This document shows, one piece after another, positions 26,611-33,767 of a stretch of 64,000 nucleotides of DNA. This stretch comes from Planctomycetota bacterium (GTDB lineage Bacteria > Planctomycetota > B15-G4 > SIAN01). Position 1 is the stretch's first letter. Every line of letters begins with the position of its first letter. The notes under the pieces were generated by a model. That model saw only the letters and a program-made list of their open reading frames with translations, was not told the origin of the DNA and ran no database searches. The DNA lies in contig JAEUIC010000018.1 of the NCBI GenBank assembly GCA_016795285.1, positions 62,001 through 126,000 on the forward strand, written 5' to 3'. Position numbers and translations under genes: made by a program.

Positions 26611-28164
26611 GTGAACCTCGCGGTCACGGCGCTGCTCGGCGTCTGGCTGCTCGATGACCTGCACGGGCGCGACGTGGCGCGCCGCCGCTCCGAGCAGGAG
26701 CGCGAGCGCCAGCTGTTCGCCTGGTTCGAGCAGGTCTTCGACGACAACCTCTCGGTCGCGCTCGAGGACGACGACAAGTCGGTGGCGCGCGCGATCCAGC
26801 TGCTGCGCCACCACCCGATCTACGCGCTGGTGCGCGACGGCGTCATCTGGCAGGAGCCGCGCGCCGGGCCGTTCCGCGAGTCGGCGCGCGCGTCGGACGC
26901 GGTGCCCTCCTCCGATGCGCTCTTCCTCAACGTGCCCGGCGCCAAGCATCGCGCCGCCAGCTACGACGAGCGGCGCGCCAAGCGGCGGATGGCCGAGGCG
27001 CTGCGCAGCGGCCGCATCGTGCGCGAGACCGATCCGGAGCTGCGCGGCTGGGTCGCCGCGCCGATCCGCGTGGCGCCGCGCCTCGGCGAGCGGCGCAGCG
27101 ACGCGCCGTTGTGGGGGGCCGGCTACTTCCTGCTCGACGTCATCGTCGAGCCGCCGTGGCAGGCGTCGTTCCAGCCGCGCACGCTGCTGCTCGGCATGGG
27201 GCTCGGCACGCTCCTCCTGCTGGCGTTCACCTGGTTCCTGCTCGACCGCAGCGTGCTCCGGCCGCTCGCGGAGCTGACCGGCGGCGCCGCTCGCGTCGCC
27301 GCGCGCCGCTACGACGAGCCGGTGCCGGGCGGCGGCAGCGACGAGATCGGCAAGGTCGTCGCGACCTTCAACGAGATGATGGGGCAGGTGCGCGACGGCG
27401 AGCGCCGCCTCACCGAGAAGGTCGACGAGGCGACGCGCCGCGCCGAGGAGCGCGGCCGCGGCCTCGTCATCGCGCAGCGGCTGGCGGCCACCGGGACGCT
27501 CGCGTCGGGCATCGCGCACGAGATCAACAACCCGCTCGGCGGGATGCTGAACGTCGCGCTCAAGCTGAAGGCGGAGGCGGAGCGCGATCCCGATCCCGCC
27601 GCGGCCGGTCGCGTGCGCTACCTCAGGCTGCTGGTCGACGGGCTGGTGCGCATCCAGGAGATCGTGAAGCGGGTGCTCCACTTCACGCCGCGCCGCGTCG
27701 AGCCGCAGGTGGTGCCGGTGCTCGAGCTCGTCCGGCGCGCGACGGCGTTCGCCGACCACAACGCGCGCCGCGCCGGCGTCGAGCTGCGCCTCGAGGGCGA
27801 GGATGCGCCGGTGCTCGTCGAGGCGGGGGAGATGCAGCAAGTCTTCCTCAACCTGCTGCTGAACGCGATCGACGCGATCGCGGGCCACTCCCGGACCGGC
27901 GGCCACGTCACGGTCCGGGCGCGCGTCGACGGGGCGCGGGTGGTCGTCGAGGTGGCCGACGACGGCCCTGGCATGACGCCAGAGCAGCAGGCGCGCTGCT
28001 TCGACCTCTTCTTCACCACCAAGGAGGTCGGCAAGGGGACCGGGCTTGGCCTCTCGGTCGCTCACCACCTGATCGAGCAGCACGGCGGCCAGCTCTCGGT
28101 CCGCTCGGCCCCCGGGGAGGGGGCGGTCTTCACCGTCTCGCTCCCGCTGGCGCCGCCCGCCTGA
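26611..28164 (+). CDS. Membrane sensor histidine kinase at the end of the pilus operon
   Basis: A 517-residue sensor from GTG 26611: N-terminal anchor, extracytoplasmic loop of about 170 residues, second membrane span 191-211, HAMP 212-265, HisKA with H-box ASGIAHEINNPLGG (phospho-His303), and HATPase with NLLLNAIDAI, VADDGPGM and KGTGLGLSVAHH. The start is doubtful. The same frame reads a basic-hydrophobic segment, ISLRARILLSIAVV, just upstream, which would complete the first membrane span. In that stretch the only start-like codons are ATC 26572 and CTG 26578, and a GGGAG ribosome site sits correctly for ATC. No partner regulator is adjacent. By position it may be PilS-like, but that is inference. 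Confidence 0.85.
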   Translation: MNLAVTALLGVWLLDDLHGRDVARRRSEQERERQLFAWFEQVFDDNLSVALEDDDKSVARAIQLLRHHPIYALVRDGVIWQEPRAGPFRESARASDAVPSSDALFLNVPGAKHRAASYDERRAKRRMAEALRSGRIVRETDPELRGWVAAPIRVAPRLGERRSDAPLWGAGYFLLDVIVEPPWQASFQPRTLLLGMGLGTLLLLAFTWFLLDRSVLRPLAELTGGAARVAARRYDEPVPGGGSDEIGKVVATFNEMMGQVRDGERRLTEKVDEATRRAEERGRGLVIAQRLAATGTLASGIAHEINNPLGGMLNVALKLKAEAERDPDPAAAGRVRYLRLLVDGLVRIQEIVKRVLHFTPRRVEPQVVPVLELVRRATAFADHNARRAGVELRLEGEDAPVLVEAGEMQQVFLNLLLNAIDAIAGHSRTGGHVTVRARVDGARVVVEVADDGPGMTPEQQARCFDLFFTTKEVGKGTGLGLSVAHHLIEQHGGQLSVRSAPGEGAVFTVSLPLAPPA

Positions 28165-28255
28165 CCGGCCGACCGCCCGGGCGCGGACCGCCCGCGGTGG
28201 TGGGGGAGATCCGGTGGTCAAACTGCTCCCGACCGGCGTCGGGGCGGGGAGCGGA

Positions 28256-28282
28256 GCGCGGCGGCGCCCTTTCCCGCCGCGC
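28256..28282 (+). terminator. Hairpin after the pilus operon
   Basis: A perfect 9-bp GC stem (28256-28264 with 28274-28282) and a nine-base loop lie 92 bases past the histidine kinase stop. It is followed only by GTTCG, so this is a weak intrinsic terminator candidate. Confidence 0.35.
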
Positions 28283-28373
28283 GTTCGGCCGGCCGCGACG
28301 GCAAGATGCCCCCGACGCTCGCCGCGGCGCCCCGGGTTACCCGCGTGCCGAGGCGCAGGTAGGAGTGCTCGCC

Positions 28374-28760
28374 GTGAACCCTCGCCATGCCACCTTCGCC
28401 CTCCTCGCCGCCGCCGGCCTCTGCCTGCTCGGCTTCGCTCGCTGGCCCGACCGCCGGCCCGAGGCCGCTCGCCCCGACGAGGCGTCCGCCAGCCCGCTGC
28501 TGATCACCTCGACGATCGGCGCGGCCAGCGCGTTCCTCTTCGTGGTCGACCCGGTGACCCGCAACCTCGCGGCGTACGAGGCGACGCCGGGCGAGGCAGG
28601 GGGGCTGCGCCTGCTCGGGGCGCGCAAGATCGAGCATGACCTCGAGCTCGCGAAGTTCCGCGACCGCTCGGAGTACACCTTCGAGGAGCTCGGTCGCTTG
28701 AAGGGGACGGCGGACGGCACGCCGGAAACGAACGCAGCAGACAAGCGCGACGGGAGCTAA
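28374..28760 (+). CDS. Small membrane-anchored or exported protein of unknown function
   Basis: 128 residues from a GTG preceded by AGGAG eight bases upstream. The N-terminus (VNPRHATFALLAAAGLCLLGFARW) is a signal or anchor. The rest reads like a short periplasmic domain: FLFVVDPVTRNLAAYEATPG, then GLRLLGARKIEHDLELAKF. The pattern of a value reported as VxDPxTxxLxxYE followed by ARxIxHDLEL recurs, as I recall, in small planctomycete proteins of unknown role. It lies upstream of the excisionase-like membrane protein gene, with a TAAGAT box (28759-28764) over its stop that may be that gene's promoter. Confidence 0.6.
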   Translation: MNPRHATFALLAAAGLCLLGFARWPDRRPEAARPDEASASPLLITSTIGAASAFLFVVDPVTRNLAAYEATPGEAGGLRLLGARKIEHDLELAKFRDRSEYTFEELGRLKGTADGTPETNAADKRDGS

Positions 28761-28835
28761 GATCCCGCGCGTTCCGTGGCGCCGGCGCGGCAGCAAGCCG
28801 AGCGGTGCTGGAACCTGAATCGGAGGTCTTCTTCG

Positions 28836-29381
28836 GTGGCTGACGAATTCATCTCTTTCGACAAGGTCCTGCGCGATCTCCAGATGCAGGAGGACGAGCT
28901 CAAGCGGCTCGTCTCCGAAGGCGAGATCCGGGCCTTCCGCGACCAGGACAAGATGAAGTTCAAGAAGGAGGACGTCGAGCGCTTCCGTCGCGCTCGCGAT
29001 GCCTCGAAGGATGAGACGCTGTCGAAGGAAGACGTCCCGGAAGAGCTCGTCTTCGACGAAGACGACGCCAACCAGGAAGTCGGCATGGCGACGGCCGCGA
29101 TCGCGGACGACTCCTTCCTCGAGGAGGAGGCGCCTGCCGCTGCTCCCGCCGCCGCGAAGGCGCCGGCGCGCGCGGCTCGCTCCGCTCCGGCTTCGGCTGC
29201 GGCGCGCAAGCGCGTCACGGTCGAGGACGACGCGGTGACCGAGGGCGCGGGCTGGAAGGTGGCGATCATCGCCGCCACGCTCGTGCTCTTCATCGGCGCC
29301 TTCGCGGCGTTCGATGCGGCGAAGGCGACACGGACCGGACCGTGGAGCAACATCGCCGACATGTTCAAGGACAAGAAGTAA
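28836..29381 (+). CDS. Excisionase/MerR-like N-terminal domain protein with C-terminal membrane anchor
   Basis: 181 residues from GTG 28836, with GGAGG nine bases upstream. Residues 1-55 (FISFDKVLRDLQMQEDELKRLVSEGEIRAFRDQDKMKFKKEDVERFRR) look like a winged-helix of the DNA-binding excisionase type, in which a short helix pair is followed by a KFKKEDV wing. Next come an acidic stretch, an Ala/Pro-rich linker, and one hydrophobic helix (GWKVAIIAATLVLFIGAFAAF, about 145-165) with a short lysine-rich end. This would be a tail-anchored protein with its folded domain in the cytoplasm. Whether the domain binds DNA or has become a protein-contact module cannot be decided. No partner is identified next to it. 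Confidence 0.7.
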   Translation: MADEFISFDKVLRDLQMQEDELKRLVSEGEIRAFRDQDKMKFKKEDVERFRRARDASKDETLSKEDVPEELVFDEDDANQEVGMATAAIADDSFLEEEAPAAAPAAAKAPARAARSAPASAAARKRVTVEDDAVTEGAGWKVAIIAATLVLFIGAFAAFDAAKATRTGPWSNIADMFKDKK

Positions 29382-29416
29382 GCCGCGACCCCCGCAAGGG
29401 ATCGGGTCGAGCGCGG

Positions 29417-29446
29417 GCGCGGAAGATCTTGGCGGGTCTTCCGCGC
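29417..29446 (+). terminator. Hairpin after the tail-anchored protein gene
   Basis: A 10-bp stem, GCGCGGAAGA at 29417-29426 with TCTTCCGCGC at 29437-29446, and a ten-base loop. No T-run follows. It lies 36 bases after the stop and ahead of the OmpA-lipoprotein gene. Confidence 0.5.
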
Positions 29447-29633
29447 TCGCGTCACAGGAACGCTTGAAGCCAACGCAGCGCTGCAGGAGCGGCGGCCGTG
29501 GCCGCGGAACGGGACGGTTCCGCGGCGTTCGCGCCGATCCGAGCGGCGGGCGAGCTTGGAAAGGTGGCTGCTCGTCGGTGCGGTGCGCTGCGGGACAGCG
29601 CTTCGCCGCCGCGACGAGCGTGGGGAGGTTCGT

Positions 29634-30353
29634 ATGCAGATCGTGAAGATGTCGGTGGGATCGTTGGCGCTCGCGCTGCTCGCAGCGACGGGCTGTGTCT
29701 CGCAGAGCCGCTACGACCGCCTCGCGACCGAGTACAGCTCGGAACTGCAGGCGCGCCGCCAGCTCGAAGACGAGCTCGGCCGGCACCAGGGGCAGCTCGG
29801 CGACCTGAGCGCCCAGCTGCGCGAGAAGGACGAGGCGTACAGCTCGCTCTCGGCCAGCTCGCAGCAGGACAAGAACCGCATCGCCGAGCTGCAGAAGGCG
29901 CTCGACGAGGCGCAGAAGTCCTTCCCGGTCGATGACGCCGCCGACGGCGTCGAGTTGTTCCGTACCGACAGCGGCTTCGGCTACCGCATCGCCGACGCGC
30001 TGCTCTTCGATCCGGGCTCGAGCGATCTGCGCGAGAACGGCAAGAAGGCGCTCGTGACGATCGCGCGCGAGATCACCGAGAAGGGCTACCGCAACATCCG
30101 CATCGACGGCCACACCGACTCCGACCCGGTGGTCCGCACGCGCGCGAAGTACCCGCTCGGCAACCATGAGCTCGCCATCGAGCGCGCGCTCGCCGTCTTC
30201 TCGGTCCTCACCAAGGAAGGCAAGGTCCCCGAGTCGTCCTTCACCCTCGTCGGCTTCGGACCCAACAGCCCGATGGGGCCGGGCAACACCGATGCGGCGA
30301 AGGCGAAGAACCGCCGCGTGGAGATCCACGTCGCCGTTCCGAAGAAGAGCTGA
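29634..30353 (+). CDS. OmpA/Pal-type outer-membrane lipoprotein
   Basis: 239 residues. The signal peptide MQIVKMSVGSLALALLAATGC has a lipobox ending in Cys21. A coiled coil of about 80 residues follows (SRYDRLATEYSSELQARRQLEDELGR and similar heptads). The C-terminal OmpA-like domain holds ALLFDPGSSDLRENGKKAL, IDGHTDSDPV with the peptidoglycan-binding Asp, and AKNRRVEIHV with the matching Arg. It should link the outer membrane to peptidoglycan. The ATG at 29634 is supported by GGGGAGG upstream. Only four bases separate it from the SUMF1 lipoprotein gene, so the two are one operon and may work together at the envelope. Confidence 0.88.
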   Translation: MQIVKMSVGSLALALLAATGCVSQSRYDRLATEYSSELQARRQLEDELGRHQGQLGDLSAQLREKDEAYSSLSASSQQDKNRIAELQKALDEAQKSFPVDDAADGVELFRTDSGFGYRIADALLFDPGSSDLRENGKKALVTIAREITEKGYRNIRIDGHTDSDPVVRTRAKYPLGNHELAIERALAVFSVLTKEGKVPESSFTLVGFGPNSPMGPGNTDAAKAKNRRVEIHVAVPKKS

Positions 30354-30357
30354 CGCG

Positions 30358-32847
30358 ATGCTCCTCCCGTGCGCCTCGGCCGCGACGGCCGGGGCGCGCG
30401 GGGGATCGCGCGGGACGGCGTCCGGCATCGCGCTGCTCGCCGCCGGCGTCACCGCGTGCGCGCCGACCGACGGTGCGCCGCCCCTCGCCGCGGCTTCGGC
30501 GCCGCGCTTCCCGAAGCTCGTCGACATGGTGCTGATCGCGGGGCCGCGCGACTCCGAGAGCGGCGTCGCCGCCGACCTCCTCGTCGATCGCTTCGAGGTG
30601 ACCGACGGCGAGTTCGCCGAGTTCGTCGCCGCGACCGGCTACGAGCCGCCCGATCCGCAGGAGTTCCTGCGCCACTGGCAGCTCGAAGATGGCCGCCGCA
30701 TTCCCGTGGAACCCGATGCGCCGGTGCGACACGTCTCGCTCGCCGATGCCGAGGCGTATGCGCGCTGGCGCGGCAAGTCGCTGCCGACGCGCGACGAGTG
30801 GCTGCGCGCCTGCCCGAGCCTCGTCGACGGCGAGCTGCCGTGGCAATCGCGCGCCTTCACCGGCGCCTGCAATTCGTCGTTCAGCGAGCTCGGCGCGCCG
30901 ATGCCGGTCGGCTCCTACGAGCTCGGCCGCACCGACTACGGCTGCTACGACGTGATCGGCAACGTCGCCGAATGGACCACCACGAACGCGCATGGGCCGG
31001 AGCTCCGCTACGCGCTCGGCGGCTCGTTCCAGCGCCACTGCCAGGAGGTCGCGCCGCGCCGCCGCACGAGCCTCGGCGCGCTGCGCCTGCGCGGCGACCG
31101 GGGCGACCCGACGGCGCGCGACGAGGCGGCGCTCGCGCCGTGGCAGGAACCGATCGCGGTGGAGACGCGCCGCGACGACATCGGCCTGCGCTGCGTCGTG
31201 CGCGACGTGGCGGCCGTGCTCGACGCGGCGTTCGACGAGGCGGAGCGGCTCGACGGGGCGCCGCGCGAGGCGGCGATCGCCGAACTGCTCGAGCTCGGCA
31301 AGCGGCCGTTCGACGACAACCTGATCCTGCCGTTCGTGCGCGCGCGCGCCTTCGAGCGGCGCGTGCGGGTCGACCTGCAGCTCCAGTCCGACCGCGGCGG
31401 CCCGTTCCGCGGCGAGCTCGAGCCGACGCCCGACGGCAGCGACCTGATGGCCTGCGAGCCGGGCGTGCTGCGCCGCCTCTCGGGCCGCGACGGCAGCGTG
31501 CGGCGCCGCATCGAGCTGCCCTTCGCCGACGCGACGGCACGCGCACCGTGGCTCGCGGCGCCGTGGGGCGAGGCGGCCGGCTACGTGGTCGGGCCGCGCG
31601 GCGAAATCGCGCTCTTCAGCCTCGACGGCGACCGGATCGACGTCGCCCCCGCGCCGGACGAGGGGGCCGAGGCGGCGCTGCCGACCTTCCTGGTCAGCGA
31701 TGCGCGCGCCGATGGCGCGGTCTGGTTCGTCCAGCAATTGCGCGTCGCCGCGCCGACCCCGCTTGGCGCCGAGGAGCGCGTCGAGCTGCTCCCGATGACG
31801 CGGCTCGTCCGGTTCGACGCGCGCGGCGCGCAGGCGCGCCTGCTGCCGGGCGCGCTCTACGTCACGCCGCCGCCGGCGGGAGGCGACGGGGTGGTCGTGC
31901 TGACGCTCGAGTCGATCTCGGTCGAGCTGCCGGCCGGTTCCGACAGCGCCGATGGCCGCAAGCTCGTGCCGCTCGAATTCGAATGGGTGAACGCCGCGCT
32001 GATCGGCGCCGACCTCGCGACGCGCTCGCGCTGGCTGATCAGCGCCGACGAGCGGCGCGCGGAGGGCGGCGCCGAGCTCCACTGGCGCTTCGCTCCGGAA
32101 GGCGGCGGCGCGCCGGCGGTCGACGTGCGCATCGTCGCGAACGCTCCGCAGCGCTACTTGCGGCCGCTCGCGCGCGCCAACTGCTACCTGCTCGACGACG
32201 GCGCGGGCCGCCCCTGGCTCTTCTGCAGCGAGGCGGGGCGGCTCTTGCCGCCGGTGCCGGTGGACTTGCCGACGCGCGCCACCGTGATCCCGTCGGCGGA
32301 GGGCGACAGCTCCGAGCCGTTCCTGCTCTCGCTCGACGGCGAGCGGCTCTTCTCGATCGCCGAGGGGACGATCGCGACGGCGCTGGTCGACGGCCTCGCC
32401 CTCGGCGGCCAGCCGACCTTCGCCGCGCGCTCGCCCGATCGCGAGACGCTCGTGCTGCGCTCGCGCAACGGGCGCTGGGTCGGTCTCTCGCTGCGCGCGC
32501 GCCGTCGCGCGTTCGCGGTGGAGCGGACCGACGAGGCGTCGATCGTCGAGCGGCTCTTCGCGGCGGGCGACGGCGGTGTGCTGGTGAGCCAGCCGACCAC
32601 CCACTCCGCGTGGATCCGGCGGCTGCGCGACGGCGCGCTGGTCGACTCGATCGGCCGCGTCCGTCCGCCGCTGTCGCGGGTGGTGGTGGTCGATGCCGAT
32701 CGCGATGGCGACGGCGAAGCGTGGACGCTGCTCGGCGGCGGGCGGCTGGTCGCGTTGCGGGAGCCGGAAGCGGCGAGCGCGCGGCTGGCGGCGGATTGCG
32801 AGGCGGCGTGGCGGCGCCGGCTCGCGGGGATCGAAGGCGGGAGGTGA
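30358..32847 (+). CDS. Large lipoprotein with SUMF1/formylglycine-generating-enzyme-like domain
   Basis: 829 residues. The signal is followed by a VTAC lipobox (Cys at about 34). Residues 55-290 form a SUMF1-like domain: VDRFEVTDGEFAEFVAATGY, VSLADAEAYARWRGKSLPTRDEW, YDVIGNVAEWT and RYALGGSFQ. The remaining 540 residues have no motif I recognise. They show repeated short beta segments ending in LVRFDARG, LLSLDGERLF and similar, which suggests a beta-propeller-like or dashboard-like fold. True formylglycine-generating enzymes activate sulfatases with copper and two cysteines. No sulfatase sits beside it, and many SUMF1 domains have other binding roles, so activity is not claimed. It overlaps nothing and is four bases after the OmpA lipoprotein gene. 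Confidence 0.78.
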   Translation: MLLPCASAATAGARGGSRGTASGIALLAAGVTACAPTDGAPPLAAASAPRFPKLVDMVLIAGPRDSESGVAADLLVDRFEVTDGEFAEFVAATGYEPPDPQEFLRHWQLEDGRRIPVEPDAPVRHVSLADAEAYARWRGKSLPTRDEWLRACPSLVDGELPWQSRAFTGACNSSFSELGAPMPVGSYELGRTDYGCYDVIGNVAEWTTTNAHGPELRYALGGSFQRHCQEVAPRRRTSLGALRLRGDRGDPTARDEAALAPWQEPIAVETRRDDIGLRCVVRDVAAVLDAAFDEAERLDGAPREAAIAELLELGKRPFDDNLILPFVRARAFERRVRVDLQLQSDRGGPFRGELEPTPDGSDLMACEPGVLRRLSGRDGSVRRRIELPFADATARAPWLAAPWGEAAGYVVGPRGEIALFSLDGDRIDVAPAPDEGAEAALPTFLVSDARADGAVWFVQQLRVAAPTPLGAEERVELLPMTRLVRFDARGAQARLLPGALYVTPPPAGGDGVVVLTLESISVELPAGSDSADGRKLVPLEFEWVNAALIGADLATRSRWLISADERRAEGGAELHWRFAPEGGGAPAVDVRIVANAPQRYLRPLARANCYLLDDGAGRPWLFCSEAGRLLPPVPVDLPTRATVIPSAEGDSSEPFLLSLDGERLFSIAEGTIATALVDGLALGGQPTFAARSPDRETLVLRSRNGRWVGLSLRARRRAFAVERTDEASIVERLFAAGDGGVLVSQPTTHSAWIRRLRDGALVDSIGRVRPPLSRVVVVDADRDGDGEAWTLLGGGRLVALREPEAASARLAADCEAAWRRRLAGIEGGR

Positions 32848-32849
32848 GC

Positions 32850-33764
32850 ATGTTCGCGGACGGTTTCCTCGAGAAGCATCTCGCGAGCGTGCGCGCCGCG
32901 TTGCGCGCGCGCGCCGTGGTGGCGAAGAAGCGGCTGTCGCAGAACTTCCTCCTCGACGCCGCGCTGCTGCGGCGGATCGTGGCGACGGCCGGCGAGCTGC
33001 GCGGGCGCGAGGTGGTCGAGATCGGCCCCGGCCCGGGCGGCCTCACCGCGGCGCTGCTCGAAGCGGGCGCCAACGTGACCGCCATCGAGCTCGATCCCGA
33101 GTGGGCGCGCGCGACCGCGCTGGCGCTGGTGGGGCGCGGCACGCTCGACCTGCGCGTCGAGGACGCACTGGCGACCGCGACCCAGGTGGTCGAGCGGCTC
33201 GCGGCCCGCGGCAGCCGCTCGCCGCTGGTGATCAGCAACCTGCCCTACGCGATCGCCTCGCCGCTGCTGGTCGACCTGGTGCGCGCCGCGGTGCCGCCCG
33301 AGCGGATCGTCGTGATGGTGCAGCGCGAGGTGGCCGACCGCATGGTCGCCGCGCCGGGCGCGCGCGAGATGGGGCTGCTCACGCTGCTGATCCAGCTGCG
33401 CGCCACGGTGAAGCGGCGCTTCGTGGTGCCGGCCGGCGCCTTCGTGCCGCCGCCGAAGGTCGACAGCGCCATCGCCGAGATCGTCCCCGACACGCATCGG
33501 CGCGCCGAGCTCGCGCGCCGGCCGCAGCTCGAGCCGCTGATCCGCGCCGCGTTCCAGGCGCGCCGCAAGACGCTGCGGCGCGGGCTGCTCGAGGTGGCGG
33601 GCGACGAGGCGCTGCAGCGGGTCGACGCGGCGCTGCTCAAGCGGCGGCCGGAGGAGCTGTCGCTCGCCGAGTGGTACGCGTTGGCCGATGCGCTGACGGC
33701 GGCCGGCGCCGCGTTGCCGGCCGCGACCACCGCGCCGGCGGGCGGGGAGCTCGCGCCGAGCTGA
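32850..33764 (+). CDS. rsmA: 16S rRNA dimethyladenosine transferase KsgA/RsmA
   Basis: 304 residues. SAM-dependent dimethylation of the two adjacent adenines near the 16S rRNA 3' end. Visible are AKKRLSQNFLLDAALLRRIV at the N-terminus, SAM motif I VEIGPGPGGLTAALLEAG, the acidic motif AIELDPEW, and the catalytic motif IV NLPYAIASPLL. The C-terminal helical domain reads AFVPPPKVDSAIAEI and AFQARRKTLRRGL. The ATG has GGGAGG upstream, two bases after the preceding stop, so it is probably co-transcribed with the SUMF1 lipoprotein gene and runs into dnaG with a three-base gap. Early N-terminal residues 1-20 are an extra basic extension. Confidence 0.95.
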   Translation: MFADGFLEKHLASVRAALRARAVVAKKRLSQNFLLDAALLRRIVATAGELRGREVVEIGPGPGGLTAALLEAGANVTAIELDPEWARATALALVGRGTLDLRVEDALATATQVVERLAARGSRSPLVISNLPYAIASPLLVDLVRAAVPPERIVVMVQREVADRMVAAPGAREMGLLTLLIQLRATVKRRFVVPAGAFVPPPKVDSAIAEIVPDTHRRAELARRPQLEPLIRAAFQARRKTLRRGLLEVAGDEALQRVDAALLKRRPEELSLAEWYALADALTAAGAALPAATTAPAGGELAPS

Positions 33765-33767
33765 ACG

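Noticed and set aside
23491..28221. A minus-strand open frame of 1576 codons opposite the pilus genes
   Set aside because: Low-complexity, His/Asp/Arg-rich shadow of the codon third positions. The genes on the plus strand are clear.
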